From Gillisia mitskevichiae (GTDB taxonomy: Bacteria > Bacteroidota > Bacteroidia > Flavobacteriales > Flavobacteriaceae), in contig NZ_RBLG01000001.1 in assembly GCF_003634585.1 (NCBI RefSeq), positions 186,001 to 250,000 on the forward strand: a stretch of 64,000 bases of DNA, read 5' to 3'. Position numbers and translations under genes: made by a program. Numbering within the stretch: position 1 is the first letter of the stretch; each line of letters opens with the position of its first letter. Below the pieces are notes generated by a model. That model did no database searches, was not told the origin of the DNA, and was given only the letters and a program-made list of their open reading frames with translations. Shown piece by piece: positions 8,776-17,983 of this stretch.

Positions 8776-10140
8776 ATGGCAAAGGTAAAAACCACATTTT
8801 ATTGTCAGAATTGTGGCACTCAACATTCTAAATGGCAGGGACAATGTTCTGCCTGTAAAGAGTGGAATACACTGGTAGAAGAAGTAATTCAAACTCCAGA
8901 TAAAATAGACTGGAAATCTCCAACTGTTAGGGAAGCTAAAAAGGTTTCTAAACCTTTAAAAATCGCAGAGATCGAAGTTTCTTCAGAAATAAGATTAGAT
9001 ACCAATAATGCTGAATTGAATAGGGTTCTAGGTGGAGGAATTGTTCCCGGATCTCTTACTTTATTAGGAGGAGAACCAGGTATTGGGAAAAGTACTTTGT
9101 TACTACAGATCTCCCTTCATTTAAGCCATAAGACTTTATATGTTTCGGGAGAAGAAAGTCAGCAGCAAATTAAAATGCGTGCAGAACGAATTAACCCCAA
9201 TCCTGCTAATTGTTATATTCTCACAGAAACCAAAACCCAGAATATATTTAAGCAAATTGAGGCTTTACAACCGGAAATAGTAATTGTAGATTCTATCCAG
9301 ACCCTTCATAGCGATTATATAGAAAGTTCACCGGGTAGCATATCTCAAGTTCGGGAATGTACTGCAGAACTAATAAAATTTGCCAAAGAAACTGGAGTGC
9401 CTGTAATTTTAATTGGACATATAACCAAAGAAGGAAGCATTGCTGGCCCAAAAGTATTGGAACACATGGTAGATACTGTTTTACAGTTTGAAGGCGACAG
9501 AAACCATGTCTATAGAATTTTAAGAGCCAATAAAAATAGATTTGGATCTACTCATGAATTAGGGATCTATGAAATGTTGGGTAGCGGATTGAGGGAAGTC
9601 TCCAATCCCTCAGAAATTTTGATCTCTAAAAATGATGAAGGCTTAAGTGGAACGGCAATTTCTGCCACTTTAGAAGGCATGCGCCCTTTAATGATCGAAA
9701 TACAAGCATTAGTAAGCTCTGCGGTATATGGAACCCCTCAGCGTTCTACTACGGGTTACAATTCTAAACGATTAAATATGCTTCTTGCGGTGTTGGAAAA
9801 ACGTGCTGGATTTAGATTAGGAGCAAAAGATGTTTTCCTCAATGTTACCGGAGGAATTAGTGTAGACGATCCTGCGATAGATCTTGCAGTTATTGCAGCT
9901 ATACTCTCATCTAATGAAGATATTGCCATTCCTAAAGATATTTGCTTTGCTGCTGAAATTGGATTGGCGGGCGAAATAAGACCGGTGCCAAGAGCAGAAC
10001 AACGTATCTTGGAAGCAGAAAAACTAGGTTTTTCCAGTATTATGATCTCTACTCAAACTAAACTTCCTAAAGCAAACTATGCTATTAAAATCCAAAAAGT
10101 AGCGAAAATTGAAGATGTGGTTAGCTATTTATTTGAATAA
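8776..10140 (+). CDS. radA: DNA repair protein RadA
   Basis: RecA-like ATPase/helicase that helps process branched recombination intermediates in the cytoplasm. Its 454 residues include an N-terminal four-cysteine zinc finger (Cys10, Cys13, Cys24, Cys27), the Walker A GGEPGIGKST at 98-107, Walker B around VIVDSIQTL, the RadA-specific KNRFG motif, and a C-terminal Lon-protease-like domain (GISVDDPAIDLAV onwards). All key parts are intact. It lies 41 nt after the esterase-fold gene, in a same-strand run with no visible terminator between them. Confidence 0.98.
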   Translation: MAKVKTTFYCQNCGTQHSKWQGQCSACKEWNTLVEEVIQTPDKIDWKSPTVREAKKVSKPLKIAEIEVSSEIRLDTNNAELNRVLGGGIVPGSLTLLGGEPGIGKSTLLLQISLHLSHKTLYVSGEESQQQIKMRAERINPNPANCYILTETKTQNIFKQIEALQPEIVIVDSIQTLHSDYIESSPGSISQVRECTAELIKFAKETGVPVILIGHITKEGSIAGPKVLEHMVDTVLQFEGDRNHVYRILRANKNRFGSTHELGIYEMLGSGLREVSNPSEILISKNDEGLSGTAISATLEGMRPLMIEIQALVSSAVYGTPQRSTTGYNSKRLNMLLAVLEKRAGFRLGAKDVFLNVTGGISVDDPAIDLAVIAAILSSNEDIAIPKDICFAAEIGLAGEIRPVPRAEQRILEAEKLGFSSIMISTQTKLPKANYAIKIQKVAKIEDVVSYLFE

Positions 10141-10183
10141 CATGGCATAATTACTGCTCTTCAAAGTTCGAAAAATTGATATA

Positions 10184-11317
10184 ATGCATAGTAGATTTTT
10201 TTGGCTTCTTTTACTAATTCTTATTTTAGAAGGCTGTTCTGAAATTAATAAAGCCAAAGATTTAATAAATAAGCCATCTGCCCAAGAGTTCTATAAAAGA
10301 GAGTTAAATATAAATGATGATTTATATAAAATCTGGGAGATAGAAAAAATTAAAGCAATAGAGAATAACAGTGTTTTTATTAATTTGCCCTACCGTGAAT
10401 CTGGCAAGTTTTTCCCGAAAAGTTTTTCAGTTTATTCTTATCTAATGGACCTACATAGGGGAGATTTACTTTCCATAAAAATTAAGCAAGATTCTACCTC
10501 ATCTCTTACGTTTATAGATGTTTACTCGAAGGAGGACTCAATTTTTAAAAATATTAAAGCTTCAGAGTTTGGAGAACAGTTTATGCAATTGGAAGTTGAA
10601 GAAGACAATTCTTATAAAATTGTTATTCAGCCGGAAATTGAAGCTGGTTCATTTTTTAATATTGAAATAAATAGGTCTCCAGTATATCTTTTCCCAGTTT
10701 CCGGCGGCAAGAATAGGGATGCCCAAAGTTTTTGGGGTGCTCAACGAGATGGAGGAAAAAGATCACATGAAGGAATTGATATTTTTGCCAAACGCGGGAC
10801 ACCGGTAATTGCAAGTGTGGATGGAAGGATCACTTCTAGCGGCGAGAAAGGTTTGGGAGGAAAACAAGTTTGGTTGCGAGATACCAAAAGAGGTCAATCT
10901 TTATATTATGCACATTTAGATAGTATAGCGCCAATAATAAATTATCAGGTTAAGGCTGGAGACACACTTGGTTATGTCGGAAATACTGGAAATGCTAGAA
11001 CCACTGCACCGCATTTACATTTCGGTATTTATCAAGGTTATAATGGTGCAATTAATCCTTACCATTTTATAAAGCAAAATGAATATAAGGTTCCTGTAGA
11101 AAGTTCATTTTATCCCAAGGCCCAATTGGCAGTGGTTAATAACGTCGCAAATTTGCGCAACTCCAGTTCATTGAAAAATTCAAAAATTATTCAAAAACTT
11201 TCCGCAGGTGATACAGTAAATATTTTAGGAAAAACCGAAGAATGGTTTCATATTAAAACCTCAAGTTCTAAGAATTCATCTTTTCTTCATTCTTCTCTGG
11301 CTAGTCCAATAAATTAG
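10184..11317 (+). CDS. M23 family metallopeptidase lipoprotein with C-terminal SH3-like domain
   Basis: Probable cell-wall endopeptidase (LytM/M23). The 377-residue precursor has a lipobox LEGC with Cys18. A variable beta domain covers about 30-165. The zinc peptidase domain has HEGID (H-x3-D), YYAHLDS and the HLHFG pair, so all metal and catalytic residues are present. The last ~60 residues (AVVNNVANLRNSSS onwards) resemble a bacterial SH3 domain that could bind peptidoglycan. Its stop overlaps by 4 nt the stop of the convergent aldo/keto reductase gene. Confidence 0.9.
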   Translation: MHSRFFWLLLLILILEGCSEINKAKDLINKPSAQEFYKRELNINDDLYKIWEIEKIKAIENNSVFINLPYRESGKFFPKSFSVYSYLMDLHRGDLLSIKIKQDSTSSLTFIDVYSKEDSIFKNIKASEFGEQFMQLEVEEDNSYKIVIQPEIEAGSFFNIEINRSPVYLFPVSGGKNRDAQSFWGAQRDGGKRSHEGIDIFAKRGTPVIASVDGRITSSGEKGLGGKQVWLRDTKRGQSLYYAHLDSIAPIINYQVKAGDTLGYVGNTGNARTTAPHLHFGIYQGYNGAINPYHFIKQNEYKVPVESSFYPKAQLAVVNNVANLRNSSSLKNSKIIQKLSAGDTVNILGKTEEWFHIKTSSSKNSSFLHSSLASPIN

Positions 11318-12348
11318 GGAGCAGGATTGGGAATTTGTTCGTGCACCTCATTTATTTCCTGAATTATTTTTTCTGAAAGTTCTATATCTATACTCCCAAT
11401 ATTTTCTTTTAATTGATCTAAAGTAGTTGCCCCAATAATATTACTGGTAACAAACGGCTGCATATTTACAAAAGCTAAGGCCATTTGTGCTGGTTTTAGT
11501 TGATGATCTGTTGCTATCTTCACATATCTTTCGATAGCTTTTATTGCCTGGGCATTTCCATATCTACTGTACTGAGGGAATAAGGTTAATCTTCCTTTTG
11601 CATTTTTATCCTTTAAATATTTCCCGCTAAGTGAACCCATTCCTAAAGGGGAATAAGGAAATAAACCAACATCTTCCCGATGATAAATTTCAGTTAAACC
11701 TATTTCATCTTTCCTATTAAGTAAACTATAAGGGTTTTGAACTGTGCTTATTTTTGGCGCACCATTTCTCGCTTCTTCCAAGCATCGCATCACTCCATAA
11801 GGAGATTCATTGGAGAGTCCGATCTTTCTGATTTTACCATCTCTCACAAACTCGTTTAAATTGAAGAGGATCTCTTTAAAATTATCTTCCCATTCTTCAG
11901 TTGGATCATTTACAAATCCTCTTTTTCCGAAAAAATTAGAATTTCGTTCTGGCCAGTGTAATTGATAAAGATCTATATAATCTGTCTGTAATCGCTTCAA
12001 ACTTTTAGAAAGTGCATCATTCATCGCAGCCTTAGAAAAACCTAGATTAGGCCTTATATGAGCCACTGCTTTCCCTGGACCAGCTATTTTTGTTGCGAGT
12101 ACTACATCTTCCCTTCTTCCTGAATTCTTAAACCAAGTCCCAATGATCCTCTCTGTACTTCCCTGAGTGTCTTTATTTGCAGGAGTGGAGTACATCTCTG
12201 CAGTATCTATGAAATTTACACCCTGCTCCAAAGCATAATCTATTTGCTCATGACCTTCTTTTTCGGTGTTCTGTTCACCCCAAGTCATGGAGCCTAAACA
12301 TATTTTGCTGACTTTAATATTGGAATTTGGGAGGCTCGTATATTTCAT
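11314..12348 (-). CDS. Aldo/keto reductase (Tas-like)
   Basis: NADP(H)-dependent oxidoreductase of the AKR superfamily, cytosolic, substrate unknown. The 344 residues form a TIM barrel with the tetrad Asp and Tyr in FIDTAEMYS, Lys in ATKIAGPG and His in LYQLHWPERN. The length and the QNPYSLLNRKDEIGL and YSPLGMGSLSGKY segments match the E. coli Tas group. xth lies 40 nt upstream on the same strand. The tail overlaps the M23 gene by 4 nt, and no terminator is visible at that convergent junction. Confidence 0.92.
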   Translation of the reverse strand: MKYTSLPNSNIKVSKICLGSMTWGEQNTEKEGHEQIDYALEQGVNFIDTAEMYSTPANKDTQGSTERIIGTWFKNSGRREDVVLATKIAGPGKAVAHIRPNLGFSKAAMNDALSKSLKRLQTDYIDLYQLHWPERNSNFFGKRGFVNDPTEEWEDNFKEILFNLNEFVRDGKIRKIGLSNESPYGVMRCLEEARNGAPKISTVQNPYSLLNRKDEIGLTEIYHREDVGLFPYSPLGMGSLSGKYLKDKNAKGRLTLFPQYSRYGNAQAIKAIERYVKIATDHQLKPAQMALAFVNMQPFVTSNIIGATTLDQLKENIGSIDIELSEKIIQEINEVHEQIPNPAP

Positions 12349-12388
12349 TATAAAAGTTTAAAGTTTAATTGAAGAAGATTCAGGAATT

Positions 12389-13168
12389 TTAGTTTGCGTA
12401 AATAGATTCAATTTCTAATAATACAGGACAATGATCGCTATGCATTGCATCTGGAAGTATCACAGCACGTTTAAGCTTCTCTTCCATAGGCTTTGATACC
12501 AAATTATAATCTATGCGCCAACCTTTATTATTTTCCCTAGCATTAGCCCTATAACTCCACCAACTATATTGATCTACTGCTTCTTTATTAAAATGCCTGA
12601 AAGAATCTATAAAACCACTTTGCATAAATCCATCTATCCATTCTCTTTCTACAGGTAAAAATCCTGAAGTATTTTTTAACCTCACAGGATCATGTATGTC
12701 TATAGCTTCATGGCAAATATTATAATCTCCACAAATAATTAAATTTGGGATTTGCGTTTTTAAATTATCTATATATTCTTGAAAACCGGCCATGAATTGA
12801 AGTTTGAACTCCAATCTATTAATATTAGTTCCTGAAGGCAGGTATAAACTCATTACAGAAAATCCATCAAAATCTGCTCGGATGTTTCTTCCTTCAAAAT
12901 CCATATAATCTATTCCTGTACCATATTCTACATGCTTTGGTTTATGCTTACTCAAAATCGCAACACCGCTATATCCTTTCTTTTGTGCTGGATACCAATA
13001 ATTATATTTATAACCAGCATTTTCAAAAACACTTAGATCCAATTGATCTGGGGAGGCTTTAATTTCTTGTAGACAAACAACATCGGGGTTCGCGGCAGAA
13101 AGCCATTCTATAAATCCCTTTCTAATTGCTGCTCGAATTCCGTTAACGTTATAGGATATTATTTTCAT
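12389..13168 (-). CDS. xth: Exodeoxyribonuclease III (AP endonuclease)
   Basis: Mg-dependent base-excision repair nuclease that cuts at abasic sites and trims 3' ends. 259 residues with the family landmarks: SYNVNGIRAA, VVCLQEIKA (metal-binding Glu), ICGDYNICH (Asp/Asn), and the C-terminal SDHCPVLLEI with the catalytic Asp-His. All are intact. It is the first gene of a short minus-strand pair with the aldo/keto reductase. Confidence 0.95.
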   Translation of the reverse strand: MKIISYNVNGIRAAIRKGFIEWLSAANPDVVCLQEIKASPDQLDLSVFENAGYKYNYWYPAQKKGYSGVAILSKHKPKHVEYGTGIDYMDFEGRNIRADFDGFSVMSLYLPSGTNINRLEFKLQFMAGFQEYIDNLKTQIPNLIICGDYNICHEAIDIHDPVRLKNTSGFLPVEREWIDGFMQSGFIDSFRHFNKEAVDQYSWWSYRANARENNKGWRIDYNLVSKPMEEKLKRAVILPDAMHSDHCPVLLEIESIYAN

Positions 13169-13263
13169 GAATTTTAAAATTTCTCAAAAAGTAGGAATAG
13201 CAAATACTCTCAATTATTTTGAAGATAGAATTAATGTGATTTTAAACTAGAATAGCTGTTGAA

Positions 13264-16248
13264 TTATTTAACCAGAAATCGTTTTACAATACCAACATCC
13301 CGAGTTCCAATTCTTAATAGATAAACACCACTTGCTGCGTAAGACATATCTATTTCATATAAATATCCTTGCCCATTTGTGTTATCAACTTGATTTTCGA
13401 TCAATTTCTGACCTAATAAATTATGAATTGTAATCCGTAATGGTTGGTTAAATTGAGTTTCTAGGAATACTCTGTAAACACCATCTTTTGCTTCCGGATT
13501 TTGTTCAATGATCTCAAGACTTGCTTCATTCAGAAGAAAATCATCGATATTTAAATCAGAATCTGTAATTCTTACTGTATAATCGTGAGTAGTACCAAAG
13601 TCCATCACGCTACAAGGATTGTTTAAATCTCCTCCAAAAGAAGTATCACCTGCGCGAACTCTTAATAAATGCTGTCCCAAAGGAGCATCCTTTGGTAATG
13701 TAAAATCGAATGAAAAAGCAGTATTAGCAGCTGCAAGATTCTGGGCCGAGATCAAAATTTCAGAATCATCGAAAGCCCCATTATCGTTTAGATCTATCCA
13801 CATAGAAAATTTTTCGTCTTGCGGATTATCAAAAAGTGTTTTTACTGTAACCGTATAGGTACCGGTTGAGCGATCTAGATCGGTAGAGAAACCTATAAAA
13901 TCTGCATAGCCATTTGTACATGGAATACGCTCATTTAAAATATCACCAAGCTGAAAATAGGAAATCCCGTCTCCAAAACTAGCACAGTCGGAACCGACAG
14001 GAATGCAATTTAAATTTGCAACAGATTTTGTTTTAGAATCGTTGGTGTTGTCTTGATCTCCCTCTAACCTAGTTTCTGCGAACATTAGATATCTACCAGA
14101 AGTAGAGAGGTTGGCTGTTTGAGAAAAAGTATAAACGGCATTTTCTCCAACTGGTATAGTTTCAGGAAACACCTCATTAATTTTACGGTTATTTCCAATT
14201 CTATAAGCTACAGGAATATTAGATTGTGGTTCTCCCCCAAAATTCTCAATTGTAACGGTAACCGGTTCTGAAGCCGATAAATTGAGCCCTGTTCTTGGAG
14301 AGTCTATGGAAGTGATACCAACATCCTTCGCAAATAGATTCTTTACTTCTATAGTAAGAGAATCATTATTTTCATTCTCATCTATATCTAAATTTGTAGA
14401 AGCCACAAACGTATAGTTTTGACCAATAGTACCAAGGTTAGCATTTGTAGAGAATGTAAAATCTACAGAGCTAGTTCCAGGAATAGTACCTGTAAAAGTT
14501 TCCGTTATAACAGTTCCTCCATCTACTGAATAACTAACGGGAATATTTGTTTGTGAGCTAATTCCGAAATTTCTAATAGTCACAGTTACTACTTCCGAGG
14601 AAGTTAAAGTAGCATTGGTAGGCGTTACTAAAGCTATAATACCCACGTCGTTTGTGAAATCTGGAGCAAGTTTAAAAACTCCCACTCTGTTCTTTCTATC
14701 TGGACCATCAAAATATTCTCCATTATGCCAAAAAGTTAGATCATCTGCAGGATCTACTGTTAAGTGAGCATAATCTCCATATCTAGAGGAAGGATCGGCA
14801 CTAATCCCATTTATTATAACCTCTTCCTTAACGGTCATTTCACCTTTAGGGTCGTTGTTAAATCTACCTGTATATCTAATAGAAGGATAAATAGGTGTTT
14901 CCGGACTATCGTCTAAAACAGTAAAACCTAAACCTATGTTTCCGTTTTTATCCATTCCAATACTTCCAGAATATCTATCGCTTTTATCTGGTGCATATGT
15001 TCCTTCTTGATATACCGACCATGGACCGCCTTCAGAAGGTTGCCTAAGTTCATACCAACGAATCCCTGCATGTTCCGCTGCGGTGGCATCTATGTCTACA
15101 GCAAAATTCATAACTGCCGTATTATACGTTGGAAATCGTCTATACTGAGTCATGTACATCATCGTAGCCTGCAAAACATCCAAATCTGGAGCATTTCCAG
15201 GCTGCGCGAGATTAGAAAATGCACCGCCATCAAAAGTGGCTATAAATGGAGATACTCCATTATTAGTACCTAGTTCCTGAGATTCAGCAATTGTAGAATT
15301 TTCTGGAGTATTCCAATCTATATTAATATTCCAAAGTTTTAAATGATCTTCAGAAACACCAGCCCAGGCATCATCTTGTAAAAAAATAATTGGTGAATTT
15401 CCTCTAGGCGGCATTTCCCCACCCATAGCATGAAATCCAGCAGGGCTATAAAAACCATTCGTTCTTACGCCTGGCAGTGGGAAGGATACTACTTTAGCGC
15501 TTTCTCCAATTAACATTTTATCGCGTTCAAAAACATAAACCACTTGACTAGTACTGGCTGAATTCGAATTTTTATTAGTAGTTACATAATATCCATCACT
15601 CCAAACCGAAATTTTTGGATAATCTGGCAAAGCCCCATTTGTAGGAAATCTGTAAGTATCCCAACCTCCATTCACGGGGTCTGATGTTTGTGAAACTGCA
15701 ACTAAAAAACTTTCTGGTGTATCGCTAAATTGAGTGATCAAAAATCGATCTGCAAATTCATCATAAACAATTATTGGATCTCCTAAATTTTCATTGGTAA
15801 ATTCTCCGCCAATGCTTGAAAGTGCTGCTGGAGGAACAATTTGATTTCCGTTTTTATCGAATATAGAGAATGCAGAATTATAACCATTCACATAATGATT
15901 TGGTCCTGCAGCTCCCGTAGGGTCTGTGGGTGTAGCTCTTGTTATCGCAGCATCAAAAGATAAAATTGGAGTTTTGGCAGGCAATTTTCCCATTTTAGAT
16001 TGAAGCGCAGCATCTTGCGTTTTTGGTAAGCCTTTACCAGGAACTACTGTATTAATTCCTCTATTTCTTGGATTCACCAATTTATATTGGGTTGAAGGTG
16101 CCTTCATTTTTCTAGCAGACACTGCAGATACTGGAATTGCCGTGGCAGAATCTATATAAACCGGCCCAGATGTTTCTCTTTTTTGCGCTGAAACTTGCAG
16201 TGAAAATAGAAGAATGAAAAAAGTGAAATATTGTATAGTTTTAATCAT
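13264..16248 (-). CDS. Secreted T9SS-exported protein with CARDB and GEVED domains
   Basis: A 994-residue secreted protein; the ATG at 16246-16248 is chosen because a classical signal peptide (MIKTIQYFTFFILLF to SAQ) follows, although an in-frame start 17 codons earlier exists. Residues ~100-520 form a large beta-rich region of unknown fold. Two CARDB-like Ig repeats follow (each beginning DVGI), then a GEVED domain (WIDLNDNGAFDDSE). The last ~75 residues (VYRVFLE to VKRFLVK) are a type A T9SS sorting domain with the usual NLLGQ, SGVYLLRI and KRFLV landmarks. It should be exported by the type IX system and attached to or released from the surface. Substrate unknown; an adhesin or degradative enzyme is possible. 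Confidence 0.88.
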   Translation of the reverse strand: MIKTIQYFTFFILLFSLQVSAQKRETSGPVYIDSATAIPVSAVSARKMKAPSTQYKLVNPRNRGINTVVPGKGLPKTQDAALQSKMGKLPAKTPILSFDAAITRATPTDPTGAAGPNHYVNGYNSAFSIFDKNGNQIVPPAALSSIGGEFTNENLGDPIIVYDEFADRFLITQFSDTPESFLVAVSQTSDPVNGGWDTYRFPTNGALPDYPKISVWSDGYYVTTNKNSNSASTSQVVYVFERDKMLIGESAKVVSFPLPGVRTNGFYSPAGFHAMGGEMPPRGNSPIIFLQDDAWAGVSEDHLKLWNINIDWNTPENSTIAESQELGTNNGVSPFIATFDGGAFSNLAQPGNAPDLDVLQATMMYMTQYRRFPTYNTAVMNFAVDIDATAAEHAGIRWYELRQPSEGGPWSVYQEGTYAPDKSDRYSGSIGMDKNGNIGLGFTVLDDSPETPIYPSIRYTGRFNNDPKGEMTVKEEVIINGISADPSSRYGDYAHLTVDPADDLTFWHNGEYFDGPDRKNRVGVFKLAPDFTNDVGIIALVTPTNATLTSSEVVTVTIRNFGISSQTNIPVSYSVDGGTVITETFTGTIPGTSSVDFTFSTNANLGTIGQNYTFVASTNLDIDENENNDSLTIEVKNLFAKDVGITSIDSPRTGLNLSASEPVTVTIENFGGEPQSNIPVAYRIGNNRKINEVFPETIPVGENAVYTFSQTANLSTSGRYLMFAETRLEGDQDNTNDSKTKSVANLNCIPVGSDCASFGDGISYFQLGDILNERIPCTNGYADFIGFSTDLDRSTGTYTVTVKTLFDNPQDEKFSMWIDLNDNGAFDDSEILISAQNLAAANTAFSFDFTLPKDAPLGQHLLRVRAGDTSFGGDLNNPCSVMDFGTTHDYTVRITDSDLNIDDFLLNEASLEIIEQNPEAKDGVYRVFLETQFNQPLRITIHNLLGQKLIENQVDNTNGQGYLYEIDMSYAASGVYLLRIGTRDVGIVKRFLVK

Positions 16249-16312
16249 ATTATGGTTCCAGGAAAGCTTCTTGTTATTTCTAACATTAAAAATAGTCATT
16301 TATAAAAATAAA

Positions 16313-16358
16313 ATAAATAAAAGAGGCAATTAATATATTAATTGCCTCTTTTATTTAT
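16313..16358 (-). terminator. Terminator of glyS formed by a 46-bp perfect palindrome
   Basis: The sequence is a perfect inverted repeat with 23-bp arms centred between 16335 and 16336. The core is AGAGGCAATTAAT and its complement, flanked by A/T runs. It lies 23 nt past the glyS stop and reads as a stem with a T-rich tail on either strand. Termination of glyS is the obvious role. Confidence 0.8.
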
Positions 16359-16381
16359 AAAATATAAACGTGTAAAATTCA

Positions 16382-17920
16382 CTAATCTTTCATCCAGTGC
16401 TTAAAATCTACCTCAGCATTTATTAGTTTAGGTAATTCTGAGATCGCAACACGTTTTTGTTCCATAGTATCTCTGTATCTTACAGTTACAGAATTATCTT
16501 CTAAAGAATCATGATCTACAGTAATACATAGAGGCGTTCCAGCAGCATCTTGTCTTCTATATCTTCTTCCAATAGCATCTTTCTCGTCATATTGAACTTT
16601 AAAATCCCATTTAAGGTCATCTATTATTTTTTGAGCCATCTCTGGTAAACCGTCTTTTTTAACAAGTGGTAAAATAGCAGCTTTGGTAGGCGCTAAAATT
16701 GCTGGTAATTTTAATACCGTTCTTGTAGAACCATCTTCTAAAGTTTCTTCTTTTAATGATGAAGAAAGCACAGATAGGAACATTCTATCTAAACCTATAG
16801 ATGTTTCTATTACATAAGGCACATAATTCTCATTTAATTCCGGATCGAAAAATCTAAGTTTTTTACCCGAAAATTCTTCATGTGCTTTAAGATCGAAATC
16901 TGTTCTAGAATGAATTCCTTCCAATTCCTTAAATCCAAATGGGAAATCGAATTCAATATCTGCTGCCGCATTAGCATAATGCGCTAATTTTTCGTGATCG
17001 TGAAACCTATAATTTTCTTGTCCTAAATTCAAGGAATAATGCCATTTAATACGCTGCTCTTTCCAGTGCTCATACCATTTCATCTCATCTCCTGGACGTA
17101 CAAAAAATTGCATTTCCATTTGTTCGAATTCTCGCATTCTAAAGATAAATTGTCTTGCAACAATTTCATTTCTGAAAGCTTTTCCTATTTGAGCGATCCC
17201 AAATGGAATTTTCATTCTTCCCGTTTTCTGAACATTAGCAAAATTCACGAAGATCCCTTGAGCTGTTTCTGGCCTTAGGTAAAGGTCTGTAGAAGTTTCT
17301 GCTGAAGCTCCCATTTTGGTTCCAAACATCAAATTGAACTGACGCACTTCTGTCCAGTTTCGGGAACCCGTATCTGGATCTGCGATCTCTAATTCTTCAA
17401 TTAAAGCCTTTACATCATCCAAATCTTCATCGGTCAAAGATTTAGCTAAACGCTCAAGAATTCTTTTTCTATCTGCCAAATATCCAACAACCCTAGGATT
17501 GGTAGTAACAAACTCTTCTTCATTAAAAGCCTCGCCAAAACGTTTTTTAGCTTTAGTAATTTCTTTTAATGCTTTAATGTTCAATTTTTCGGCATAATCT
17601 TCTACCAAAACATCTGCACGATATCTTTTTTTAGAGTCCTTATTGTCTATTAAAGGATCTGTAAATGCATCTACGTGACCAGAAGCTTTCCAAGTTTTTG
17701 GGTGCATTAAGATGGCAGAGTCTATTCCAACTATATTCTGATGCAGTTGCACCATACTTTTCCACCAGTAATCTTTAATGTTCTTTTTTAGTTCAGCTCC
17801 ATTCTGACCATAGTCATAAACAGCACTTAAACCATCGTATATTTCACTAGACGCGAAAATATATCCATACTCTTTAGCATGGGAAACCACGTTTTTAAAT
17901 AAATCTTCTTGTTTTGCCAT
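16382..17920 (-). CDS. glyS: Glycine--tRNA ligase (alpha2, single-chain type)
   Basis: Class II aminoacyl-tRNA synthetase charging tRNA-Gly. The 512-residue single-chain form is as expected outside the proteobacterial alpha2beta2 type. Landmarks are TSTDLYLRPETAQGIF (motif 1 and substrate loop), FRNEIVARQFIFRMREFEQMEMQFF (motif 2), GLDRMFLSVL (motif 3 region) and a C-terminal anticodon-binding domain (APTKAAILPL onwards). The gene has its own promoter, which abuts the ATG. Its terminator is the 46-bp palindrome downstream. Confidence 0.97.
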   Translation of the reverse strand: MAKQEDLFKNVVSHAKEYGYIFASSEIYDGLSAVYDYGQNGAELKKNIKDYWWKSMVQLHQNIVGIDSAILMHPKTWKASGHVDAFTDPLIDNKDSKKRYRADVLVEDYAEKLNIKALKEITKAKKRFGEAFNEEEFVTTNPRVVGYLADRKRILERLAKSLTDEDLDDVKALIEELEIADPDTGSRNWTEVRQFNLMFGTKMGASAETSTDLYLRPETAQGIFVNFANVQKTGRMKIPFGIAQIGKAFRNEIVARQFIFRMREFEQMEMQFFVRPGDEMKWYEHWKEQRIKWHYSLNLGQENYRFHDHEKLAHYANAAADIEFDFPFGFKELEGIHSRTDFDLKAHEEFSGKKLRFFDPELNENYVPYVIETSIGLDRMFLSVLSSSLKEETLEDGSTRTVLKLPAILAPTKAAILPLVKKDGLPEMAQKIIDDLKWDFKVQYDEKDAIGRRYRRQDAAGTPLCITVDHDSLEDNSVTVRYRDTMEQKRVAISELPKLINAEVDFKHWMKD

Positions 17921-17924
17921 AGCG

Positions 17925-17957
17925 CAAAAATAAAAAAACCGCCTTGATTAATCTCAA
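17925..17957 (-). promoter_or_regulatory. Putative promoter of glyS, giving a leaderless or nearly leaderless mRNA
   Basis: On the minus strand TATTTTTG (17925-17932) matches TAnnTTTG, with TTG (17955-17957) 22 nt upstream. The -7 box ends 4 nt before the glyS ATG, so transcription would begin at or next to the start codon. It overlaps the terminator of the upstream gene. Confidence 0.55.
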
Positions 17958-17964
17958 GGCGGTT
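17932..17964 (-). terminator. Terminator of the coiled-coil protein gene
   Basis: Minus-strand hairpin with AACCGCCTTGA pairing to TCAAGGCGGTT over 6 nt, followed by a T run. It lies 20 nt after the stop of the gene at 17984 and insulates it from glyS. Confidence 0.9.
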
Positions 17965-17983
17965 TATATAATTTGTTATTTTA

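Noticed and set aside
13264-16299. Use of the longer reading frame for the T9SS protein, starting at 16299.
   Set aside because: The extra 17 residues are polar and precede a standard signal peptide, so the internal ATG at 16248 is more likely.
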